This document shows positions 26,698 to 33,898 of a stretch of DNA of 35,093 nt, one piece after another. The DNA is from an uncultured Bacteroidales bacterium. GTDB taxonomy: Bacteria; Bacteroidota; Bacteroidia; Bacteroidales; F082. Within the stretch, counting starts at the first letter, position 1. Each line of letters starts with the position of its first letter. The stretch lies in NCBI GenBank assembly GCA_947303055.1, contig CAMYXV010000010.1, forward strand, positions 1 to 35,093. The letters are read 5' to 3'. The notes under the pieces are model-generated. The model was not told the DNA's origin and made no database searches. It saw only the letters and a program-made list of their open reading frames with translations. The translations under genes and the position numbers were made by a program.

Positions 26698-26705
26698 TAT
26701 CTTTG
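26698..26705 (+). promoter_or_regulatory. -7 box TATCTTTG for the M16 peptidase gene
   Basis: TAnnTTTG followed by GCAGCC, 18 nt upstream of ATG 26724. Confidence 0.65.
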
Positions 26706-26723
26706 CAGCCCAATTTTTACCCC

Positions 26724-27959
26724 ATGTTGGAAAACAAATACACTGAATCCGTCCTCCCGAATGGCATTCGGCTGATACATAAGCAAAAAAAAGGCGAAAT
26801 CGCCCATTTGGTGCTGATGGTGGAGACTGGAACAAGAGATGAGTTGGCCCACGAGAACGGCCTCGCTCATTTCGTGGAACATACTATCTTCAAAGGCACG
26901 CAAAACCGCAAAGCATACCATATCTTGAGTTGCTTGGATAATGTGGGCGGCGACCTCAATGCCTTCACCACCAAGGAAGAGACCTGCATTCAGGCCACAT
27001 TCCTGAAACAGCATTACAAGCGTAGCCTCGACCTCTTCGCCGACATCGCCTTCCACTCCACTTTCCCGGAAAACGAACTGGCCAAAGAAAAGGAAGTCAT
27101 CTTGGACGAAATCAATTCCTATCTGGATTCACCTTCGGACGAGATTTACGATTTGTTTGAGGAGATGGTCTTCAAAGGACATCCTTTGGCGCGCAACATC
27201 TTGGGTACTACCGACTTGGTGAAGGGTTTCCATCGTCAGGACATCCTCGACTTCATGGCGCACAACTACAGCACCGACCAAATGATACTGGCCTCCATCG
27301 GCGATATCAGTTTCAAGGAGTTCGAGAAATTGGCTTTGATCTATTTTGGCAGCCAACCAGCACACCTTATTAATAGAAAGCGCGAGACCTTCATAGGCTA
27401 CACGCCCGAAAACCGCACTGAGTCCCGCAACAACCACCTCAGCCACTGCATCCTCGGAGGCCTTGCCCCTGAATTCAGCAGCCCACTGCGGATGCCCATC
27501 GTGATGCTCAACAATGTGTTGGGCGGTCCAGCCATGAGCTCGCGCCTTGGCCTCAACATTCGCGAAAAATACGGCTTCGCCTACAGCATCGAATCGCAAT
27601 ACACCGCCTATTCCGATGTCGGTCTCATCAACGTCTACATGGGTGTCGACCCCGACTCGTTGGAACGCTCCATTGAATTGGTGCACAAGGAATTGGAAAA
27701 ACTTTGCACCCAGAAATTAGGCACCCTGCAATTGCATCATGCCAAGCAGCAACTCATCGGTCAGGTTGCTTTGAGCTACGAAAGCGGAATGAACGAGTTG
27801 CTAAGCGCGACCCGTTCGCTCATCATGGGTGAAGAAATCGAATATATGGAAGATATTATCCAAAAGGTAGAGGCCGTCAGCGCAAACGATATCTTGACAG
27901 TGGCCAATCAAGTCTTTGACGAGCAGCAACTGAGCCAAATCATTTTTGAAGGGAACTAA
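26724..27959 (+). CDS. M16 family zinc peptidase
   Basis: HFVEHTIFKG (HxxEH zinc motif), NAFTTKEETCIQATFL, GGPAMSSRLGLNIREKYGFAYSIES; ATG 26724 preferred since the listed 26703 start lies in the promoter box. Confidence 0.93.
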   Translation: MLENKYTESVLPNGIRLIHKQKKGEIAHLVLMVETGTRDELAHENGLAHFVEHTIFKGTQNRKAYHILSCLDNVGGDLNAFTTKEETCIQATFLKQHYKRSLDLFADIAFHSTFPENELAKEKEVILDEINSYLDSPSDEIYDLFEEMVFKGHPLARNILGTTDLVKGFHRQDILDFMAHNYSTDQMILASIGDISFKEFEKLALIYFGSQPAHLINRKRETFIGYTPENRTESRNNHLSHCILGGLAPEFSSPLRMPIVMLNNVLGGPAMSSRLGLNIREKYGFAYSIESQYTAYSDVGLINVYMGVDPDSLERSIELVHKELEKLCTQKLGTLQLHHAKQQLIGQVALSYESGMNELLSATRSLIMGEEIEYMEDIIQKVEAVSANDILTVANQVFDEQQLSQIIFEGN

Positions 27960-28143
27960 AACCGACACAAGCAGTCCAGACAAATTGTCAATAATAAGAC
28001 ATAATAAATCAACTTTAAACGGAAATATATTGTTTAAAGCAGAATATTTTCGTTTAAAATTCAAATTCCTAAAAATGTAGCATTTTTTTCTTGCTGAAAT
28101 ACAGGGACATATCCCCTATGATGAAAAATAGTTGAAAAAAACG

Positions 28144-28174
28144 CTTGACAAAATTTTATCAAGTTGTATATTTG
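28144..28174 (+). promoter_or_regulatory. Bacteroidota-type promoter (cTTG-N19-TATATTTG) with no downstream protein gene
   Basis: CTTGACAAAATTTTATCAAGTTGTATATTTGCAGC. Confidence 0.65.
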
Positions 28175-28179
28175 CAGCA

Positions 28180-28360
28180 TGAAATAACCGTAATACTACT
28201 TTAAGCGGACAATTTTGGATTAAAAGTTTACACAACTTAAGGCTTAGGCCAACAAATTGACAACATGAAACAAAACAGACAGTAAGTGCTTTTTTTCATA
28301 ATGATTTAGGTTTAGTTGATTTGATTTGATAGAGGCGGTGCTGCACCGCCTCTATTTTTG
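28180..28360 (+). ncRNA. Candidate small RNA (~180 nt) between an orphan promoter and a strong terminator
   Basis: TATATTTG at 28167-28174; terminator at 28329-28360; only a six-codon mini-ORF (ATGAAACAAAACAGACAGTAA, 28265-28285) between. Confidence 0.45.
28329..28360 (+). terminator. Rho-independent terminator-like hairpin, possibly bidirectional (also downstream of purE)
   Basis: ATAGAGGCGGTGC T GCACCGCCTCTAT followed by TTTTG. Confidence 0.8.
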
Positions 28361-28370
28361 TCAACCTAAA

Positions 28371-28877
28371 TCAGTTCGTCTTGAACTTGTACTGCACCTC
28401 TTTCAATTCGGCGTTGGCCTTGGTAATCTTATTCTTCAGATTCTCTTTGTAATTCGCTACTTTGGCAGCCATTTGTGCATCGCCCAAAGCCAGCATCTCA
28501 GCGGCAAGGATGGCGGCATTGAGGGCACCGTTCACACCTACCGTGGCCACAGGAATCCCAGGAGGCATCTGGATGATGGACAGCATGGCATCAAGGCCAT
28601 CAAGCATACCCTTCACGGGCACGCCGATGACAGGCAAAGTGGTATTGGCGGCAATCACACCCGGCAAGGCGGCGGCCATACCCGCAGCGGCAATGATAAC
28701 TTTTATACCGCGACCTTGGGCCTCGCGGGCGAAGGTCTCGACCTCTTGCGGCGTGCGGTGCGCGCTGAGGGCGTTCATCTCAAACGGAATCTCCATCTCA
28801 TCGAAGAACTGCGCGGCTTTTTCCAATACGGGAAGGTCAGAGGTGCTTCCCATGATAATGCTAACTATTGGCTTCAT
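28371..28877 (-). CDS. purE: N5-carboxyaminoimidazole ribonucleotide mutase
   Basis: PIVSIIMGSTSDLPVLEKAAQFFDEMEIPFEMNALSAHRTPQ; AAAGMAAALPGVIAANTTLPVIGVPVKG. Confidence 0.96.
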   Translation of the reverse strand: MKPIVSIIMGSTSDLPVLEKAAQFFDEMEIPFEMNALSAHRTPQEVETFAREAQGRGIKVIIAAAGMAAALPGVIAANTTLPVIGVPVKGMLDGLDAMLSIIQMPPGIPVATVGVNGALNAAILAAEMLALGDAQMAAKVANYKENLKNKITKANAELKEVQYKFKTN

Positions 28878-28894
28878 TTTGCAGAAATTTTAGG

Positions 28895-28902
28895 CAAAGA
28901 TA
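28895..28902 (-). promoter_or_regulatory. -7 box (TATCTTTG on minus) for purE
   Basis: CAAAGATA on plus, 18 nt upstream of the purE start. Confidence 0.6.
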
Positions 28903-28942
28903 GATTTTTTTCGACTATGGTCATACCAATAACTTCAATTTG

Positions 28943-28950
28943 TATATTTG
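28943..28950 (+). promoter_or_regulatory. -7 box TATATTTG for hpt
   Basis: TAnnTTTG match 44 nt upstream of ATG 28995. Confidence 0.6.
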
Positions 28951-28994
28951 TAACGCCTTACCCACACAGGCGAGAACACTTCAATCCTTTGAAA

Positions 28995-29534
28995 ATGAAA
29001 ACAGTAAAAGTTTTAGACAAGGAATTTGGGCTGTATATCCCCCAAGCAAAAATCGAAGCCAGCATCCAAACTGTGGCCGATCAAATCAACAAGGACTTAG
29101 AAGGTATGAACCCCTTGTTCCTCGTGGTGCTTAACGGCGCCTTCATGTTCGCCTCCGAGCTGTTCAAGCGGCTGACGATTCCCTGCGAGATCAGTTTTGT
29201 CAAGTTGTCGTCATATTCCGGCACGGAAACTACAAACGTTATCCGTGAGCTCATCGGTCTGGACCATCCCTTGAACAGCCGCCATGTGGTCATTGTGGAG
29301 GACATCGTCGACACGGGCCACACCTTGCGCTACACCACCCAGAAACTCCGCGACTTGAAAGCCGCTGACGTGCGCATCGCCACGCTGTTCTTCAAGCCGA
29401 ACAACTTCCAATACACCTACCCCATTGACTACATTGGCATGAACATTGGTAACGAATTCATTGTGGGTTATGGGTTGGATTATGACCAGCAAGGACGCAA
29501 TTTACCGGATATATATAAGATAATAGAAAACTGA
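28995..29534 (+). CDS. hpt: Hypoxanthine (guanine) phosphoribosyltransferase
   Basis: LVVLNGAFMFASELFKRL, VKLSSYSGTETTN, VVIVEDIVDTGHTL, NEFIVGYGLDYDQQGRNLPDI; the 402-aa ORF from 28326 is an over-extension. Confidence 0.93.
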   Translation: MKTVKVLDKEFGLYIPQAKIEASIQTVADQINKDLEGMNPLFLVVLNGAFMFASELFKRLTIPCEISFVKLSSYSGTETTNVIRELIGLDHPLNSRHVVIVEDIVDTGHTLRYTTQKLRDLKAADVRIATLFFKPNNFQYTYPIDYIGMNIGNEFIVGYGLDYDQQGRNLPDIYKIIEN

Positions 29535-29538
29535 CAAT

Positions 29539-29670
29539 AGATTCCCCTTCGGGGAATGGAGATAAGTCATAAGTTTACAAGCGGCGGTTGTAGGTGCTAC
29601 AAATTGGCAACGGGCTTATGCCGCCGCAGGTTACAAAACAAACACTCCTCCATTCCCGCAAGGGAAACTC
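29539..29670. repeat. ~132-bp nested hairpin repeat (family A, copy 3), in the hpt-adk gap
   Basis: AGATTCCCCTTCGGGGAATGGAG ... GCGGCGG ... GCCGCCGC ... CTCCATTCCCGCAAGGGAAACTC. Confidence 0.88.
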
Positions 29671-29697
29671 AAACATGAATCTTAAAACAACAACAAT

Positions 29698-30267
29698 ATG
29701 CTTAACATCATATTATTCGGCCCTCCCGGGGCAGGCAAGGGAACGCAGTCGCAGTTCCTGCGCGAGAAATACAACCTGACCTATATCTCCACCGGTGAAA
29801 TCCTGCGCGAGGAAATCGCCGCCGAAAGTGAATTGGGTCTGCAAGTGAAGGAAATCATCAGCCAAGGCAACCTCGTCTCCGACGAAATCGTGGCCAAAAT
29901 CATTGAGAAGAAACTCTCCGAGAATATGGACTCGGCCGGTTTCCTCTTTGACGGTTATCCGCGCACGGTGCGCCAAGCCGAGATTTTGGACGAGATGATG
30001 GAGAAATTCGGCATGTCGCTGACGGGTGTGCTGAGCCTCGAAGTGCCCGAGGAGCTCCTCATTGAACGCATGTTGGAACGCGGCAAGACCAGCGGTCGCG
30101 CCGACGACAACCTCGACTCCATCAAGCACCGCTTTGTGGAATATGAGGCCAAGACGCGCCCCGTGCTCGACTTCTATGAAGCAAAGGACAACCTGCACGC
30201 GGTGAACGGTGTGGGCGAGATTCCACAAATCTTCGAGAACCTCTGCACCGTCATTGACGCTTTGTAA
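29698..30267 (+). CDS. adk: Adenylate kinase
   Basis: MLNIILFGPPGAGKGTQSQFL P-loop; GFLFDGYPRTVRQAE; RGKTSGRADDN. Confidence 0.96.
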   Translation: MLNIILFGPPGAGKGTQSQFLREKYNLTYISTGEILREEIAAESELGLQVKEIISQGNLVSDEIVAKIIEKKLSENMDSAGFLFDGYPRTVRQAEILDEMMEKFGMSLTGVLSLEVPEELLIERMLERGKTSGRADDNLDSIKHRFVEYEAKTRPVLDFYEAKDNLHAVNGVGEIPQIFENLCTVIDAL

Positions 30268-30271
30268 TCTA

Positions 30272-30407
30272 TCACAAAACCAACAAAACTAGCAAAACCG
30301 TTTTAGTTCGTAGGGAAGCACGCCAACCGGCGGCTTCCCGGCGGCGACACGGTTGTGGAAGCCGCCCACATTAAAGGGCTGTTTTGAGAGTTTTGCAAGT
30401 TTTGTGA
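30272..30407. repeat. 136-bp imperfect palindrome between convergent adk and acyltransferase genes
   Basis: Outer arms TCACAAAACcaacaaaacTaGCAAAAC / GTTTTGCAAGTTTTGTGA; inner perfect stem GGCGGCTTCC/GGAAGCCGCC (30329-30338/30357-30366). Confidence 0.75.
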
Positions 30408-30414
30408 GAAAAAA

Positions 30415-31083
30415 CTAATGGTCCCAGCGAACGTCTCGCTTCAGGACTGTTGGCGGGTTGCCACCGACGACCTGATGCTCGCCCGCGAAGGAGGAAGTAA
30501 TTAGTGTGCCTGCCGCCACGACTGTGTTATCGGGCACCTCGGCACCTTTCAGCAGCACGCATTTACACCCTATCCACACATGGTCACCCACCACGATGGC
30601 TTTGTCGGGATTGATGCGTTGGTTTTCCGTATCATACAAAGGATGCTCGTCGGTGTCCATGACGAGGATATCCCAACTCAGCAGGCAATCGTCGCCAAAA
30701 CAGATTTCTTTGGCGCAGACGATGGTGCTTTCGGCAGTCATGTTGAAATCTGCACCGAGACCCAAATGGCCTCGCACTGAGAGTTTGGAGCCATGCCCGA
30801 TGCTTGCCTTGCCACCAAAACTGACCGTGCCACTCACCTGCCAGATGCCGCGTGAGCGCTTGCGGTCATAATGCCCCACATCGCCAAAACCGATTTTTAT
30901 CATCGCTCTTTCCACCTTTTCGGGGAGTTCTACCTTGCCGTGCAGCTCGCGCAAATATGTGCGGTGCGACACCACGACAGGCAACTTCAACGCCGTCTTC
31001 AGCGGGAAATAATGCAGATTGAAACGCAGCGTCTTAGGAATCGAGCGGAGGATATTGAAGAAATCGAAAGCGGTCATAGGCAT
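30415..31083 (-). CDS. Left-handed beta-helix (hexapeptide) acyltransferase, WbbJ/LacA-like
   Basis: C-terminal hexapeptide pattern: IVVGDHVWIGCKCVLLKGAEVPDNTVVAAGTLITSSFAGEHQVVGGNPPTVLK. Confidence 0.88.
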   Translation of the reverse strand: MPMTAFDFFNILRSIPKTLRFNLHYFPLKTALKLPVVVSHRTYLRELHGKVELPEKVERAMIKIGFGDVGHYDRKRSRGIWQVSGTVSFGGKASIGHGSKLSVRGHLGLGADFNMTAESTIVCAKEICFGDDCLLSWDILVMDTDEHPLYDTENQRINPDKAIVVGDHVWIGCKCVLLKGAEVPDNTVVAAGTLITSSFAGEHQVVGGNPPTVLKRDVRWDH

Positions 31084-31220
31084 CGTTTTGAATGGACAAA
31101 AATAGCGTTTTTATACATATAATTGCCATTAATTGACCATGAATTTTTCAATAATACGCCCATGCCTTCAATGTCATTTTTTGTCATCGAAAAAGAAAAA
31201 TTTGATTTAAAGTATAAAAA

Positions 31221-31253
31221 TTTGCATTTGAATTGAAAATATTTATATTTTTG
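31221..31253 (+). promoter_or_regulatory. Bacteroidota-type promoter (TTTG-N21-TATTTTTG)
   Basis: TTTG 31221-31224, TATTTTTG 31246-31253, upstream of ATG 31299. Confidence 0.7.
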
Positions 31254-31298
31254 TCCCATCAAATTCATCGATTGACAACTCAAAAAAACACATGAACC

Positions 31299-32582
31299 AT
31301 GAAAAAGATTACGCTGCTTTTGATGCTTTTCAGTCTAGGTCTCATTTCTCAGGCCATTGCCCAACAGCATACCATCGTGCAGGGCATCTGCGTCAATGAA
31401 AAAGGTAAAGCCATCGAAAACGTGAGCGTTTATGTGCGCGACTCCCAACTTATCTCGGTGACTGATGAAAACGGATGTTTCACATACACTCATGCCAAGG
31501 CAGGCGACCAACTCCGTTTTGCCCACATGGCTTGCGAACCTGCATTTTACACCATAAAAGAGGAAGACCTAAACGGCAAGCCTGTTAACATCAGTATCAA
31601 GACCAAGAAACACGAACTGCACGAGGTGGAAGTGACGGCCAACGCGCCGCATATCGCTTACGACAACCCTGTAATGAGCGTCCTCGACTACGTGATTTGC
31701 GAAGACGGCATTTATATGCTAGCTTATCGACGCAGAAACTCTGCCCTACTCCACCTTTCCTTCGAAATGGATACGCTACACGAGTTGAAGATTTCCTCCG
31801 AATACAAGAATGTATTTAGGGATTTTTACGGTTTTGTGCATGTCATCAGCCACGACAAGGCCTGCCAGGTGGGGTTCAGCGGTTTTAGCGAAGGACAAAA
31901 GAAAGAAATGTATCTGCTTCCGCCTATCTCAATATCAAAGTTTTACGAACTTTACGGCCCCATCATCACTGCCTCCGACAGCGTAGTCATTACCGGGCGG
32001 TATGCGTTTTTTGGCCTCGAGCAATATTATTACTGCGTGACACCCACAGCCGATACGGTGTACATGCTGCATCATATCGTAGACGAAGAACGTCGTGACG
32101 ATCTTTTGCAAATGCTTTATGGAAAAGGTGGGCTTGACAAATTTACAACCTATATGCTGACTCTTTATCCTAAGCTCTATTACATCTTCAACCCGATTTT
32201 TGGCATCGACAACAAGTTTTACCTCTTTGCTTACACTGATTGCGAAGTCCTCGTCTTCGATGCTGTCGGCAACGAACTGGAGCGCCATCCTTTGACCTTT
32301 CATATGAACAAGAAATGGAATGGAAAAATGGAAACCGACCAACGTTGGAAAAAAAAGATGATGGCTGACGAAGCCAAAAAAGAGTTCTACAGCTATTTCG
32401 TCGATGACGGCCTCTACACCCTGATGCACATTGACATGGAGACAGGCTCAGCCAAGCCCATCATGGACCTCAACGGTTATCCCTTCGCGGAAATGATGCG
32501 CGTCCATAACGGTGTGCTGTATTTCCTCTATCCCACTGGAAACAACCATAGAAAGGCATTGTATCAAGTGAGGATTAATTAA
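31299..32582 (+). CDS. Secreted protein with N-terminal CarboxypepD_reg-like domain and uncharacterised C-terminal domain (copy 1)
   Basis: Signal peptide MKKITLLLMLFSLGLISQAIAQ; VQGICVNEKGKAIENVSVYVRDSQLISVTDENGCFTY; ends FLYPTGNNHRKALYQVRIN. Confidence 0.72.
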   Translation: MKKITLLLMLFSLGLISQAIAQQHTIVQGICVNEKGKAIENVSVYVRDSQLISVTDENGCFTYTHAKAGDQLRFAHMACEPAFYTIKEEDLNGKPVNISIKTKKHELHEVEVTANAPHIAYDNPVMSVLDYVICEDGIYMLAYRRRNSALLHLSFEMDTLHELKISSEYKNVFRDFYGFVHVISHDKACQVGFSGFSEGQKKEMYLLPPISISKFYELYGPIITASDSVVITGRYAFFGLEQYYYCVTPTADTVYMLHHIVDEERRDDLLQMLYGKGGLDKFTTYMLTLYPKLYYIFNPIFGIDNKFYLFAYTDCEVLVFDAVGNELERHPLTFHMNKKWNGKMETDQRWKKKMMADEAKKEFYSYFVDDGLYTLMHIDMETGSAKPIMDLNGYPFAEMMRVHNGVLYFLYPTGNNHRKALYQVRIN

Positions 32583-32626
32583 GACTACCTATTTCTATTT
32601 CAAACTATTTCAAAAACTTAATAACC

Positions 32627-33880
32627 ATGAAACACAAATACTTTTACTCCATCCTGCTGTTGGCCGCTTGCCTGATGGGAAGCCTGAGTGCCACAGCCCA
32701 GCACAAGACCGTTGTCTACGGCAACCTCGGTATGGAGAACGTGAACATCAGCATCAACGATACTCCATACGGCACCAGCACCGATGCAAAGGGACGGTAT
32801 ACGTTGCCACTATACAATCGCTCGAAAACCGTCCAATTGTACTACTCCTGCATCAGTTATCAGGATACCATTGTGAGCCTCACGCCGAATCAGTTACAAC
32901 ACGATTCCATCAACATCAGTTTCAAAATGCGCCCTAAGAACTACGCTTTGAGCGAAGTGACCGTAAGCGAAAACAAACCTGAAATCGCCTACCATGAGAA
33001 AATGATTAGTCTTGTGGCTTACGAAATCAACGACATGGGCCTGTACTTGATTGCCTACCGACAGAGCGGCAATGCCTTGCTCCACCTTTCGTTTGACCTT
33101 GACACGTTGTCGGTTCTGCCCATCGCAAAGAAATACGATAGGCTTTACAAAGATGTATTCGGCCAAATCCATCTGATGAGCTACGATTCTACCTACCAGA
33201 TTGGGCATCGTCAACTTGGTGATACCTATTTAAATATGGAATTGTTTTACGGGATGACGCTCCGTGATTTCTATAGAATAATGGGTAACAATGTCGCAGC
33301 GACCGACAGCGTTTTTGTAATCGCTACATACGGCAGTGGATATCAAGAATTGTATTACCATTATTTCAATCGAGGAACTCCAGATGCCCATCTTTTGGAA
33401 TACACTTTCGACCAGGAAGGTCTGGACCTAACGGAAAACATAAAGAAATTCGGACTCGACGGTATCATCCCACCTCCTCCAATCTATGACCCATTATTTG
33501 CCGTAGGAGATTCTTTAATCTTATTCAACTTTGAAGCCAACAAGATAGAGTTTTTCGATGAGAAGGCGCAAATAATCGGTGAGGTGCCTATAAAGTTTCA
33601 TCGCTACCAGAAATGGGACGGGAAATGGCCCATGAAAAGCAACTGGTACAAGATGGTGTTGCCAGACAAGACAAAGAAGCAATTTTATGCGGTTTTTGAA
33701 GACGAAAGCATACTGACTTTGAAGAAAATCAACCTAAAAACAGGAGAGGTCAAAGATGTGGCGACATTATCTGGATTCCAATTTGTGCTGCTGCCTAGAG
33801 TTAACGATGGCTTTCTATATTTTATGTTCCACACTGGCATCACGCATAGCAAGGCGCTTTATCGGATGAGAATTGAATAA
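32627..33880 (+). CDS. Tandem paralog of the preceding gene (copy 2)
   Basis: Signal peptide then VVYGNLGMENVNISINDTPYGTSTDAKGRYTL; shared YLIAYRQSGNALLHLSFDLDTL / YMLAYRRRNSALLHLSFEMDTL and C-terminal FMFHTGITHSKALYRMRIE. Confidence 0.72.
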   Translation: MKHKYFYSILLLAACLMGSLSATAQHKTVVYGNLGMENVNISINDTPYGTSTDAKGRYTLPLYNRSKTVQLYYSCISYQDTIVSLTPNQLQHDSINISFKMRPKNYALSEVTVSENKPEIAYHEKMISLVAYEINDMGLYLIAYRQSGNALLHLSFDLDTLSVLPIAKKYDRLYKDVFGQIHLMSYDSTYQIGHRQLGDTYLNMELFYGMTLRDFYRIMGNNVAATDSVFVIATYGSGYQELYYHYFNRGTPDAHLLEYTFDQEGLDLTENIKKFGLDGIIPPPPIYDPLFAVGDSLILFNFEANKIEFFDEKAQIIGEVPIKFHRYQKWDGKWPMKSNWYKMVLPDKTKKQFYAVFEDESILTLKKINLKTGEVKDVATLSGFQFVLLPRVNDGFLYFMFHTGITHSKALYRMRIE

Positions 33881-33886
33881 ATTCCC

Positions 33887-33894
33887 TACCTTTG
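33887..33894 (+). promoter_or_regulatory. TACCTTTG -7-like box 4 nt before the malQ ATG
   Basis: TAnnTTTG followed by GCGGCATG. Confidence 0.45.
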
Positions 33895-33898
33895 CGGC

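Noticed and set aside
28326-28994. N-terminal half of the 402-aa ORF 28326-29534
   Set aside because: Runs antisense through purE; the hpt product starts naturally at MKTVKVLDKEFG (28995), downstream of a TATATTTG promoter box.
14485-29670. CRISPR array interpretation of the repeated hairpin elements
   Set aside because: Copies are 4-10 kb apart, ~130 bp long, without regular spacers or cas genes.
30329-30366. GGCGGC-containing palindrome as a fourth copy of family A
   Set aside because: Terminal ATTCCCTTCGGGAAT hairpins and the GGTTACAAAACA segment are absent; only length and a GGCGGC stem are shared.
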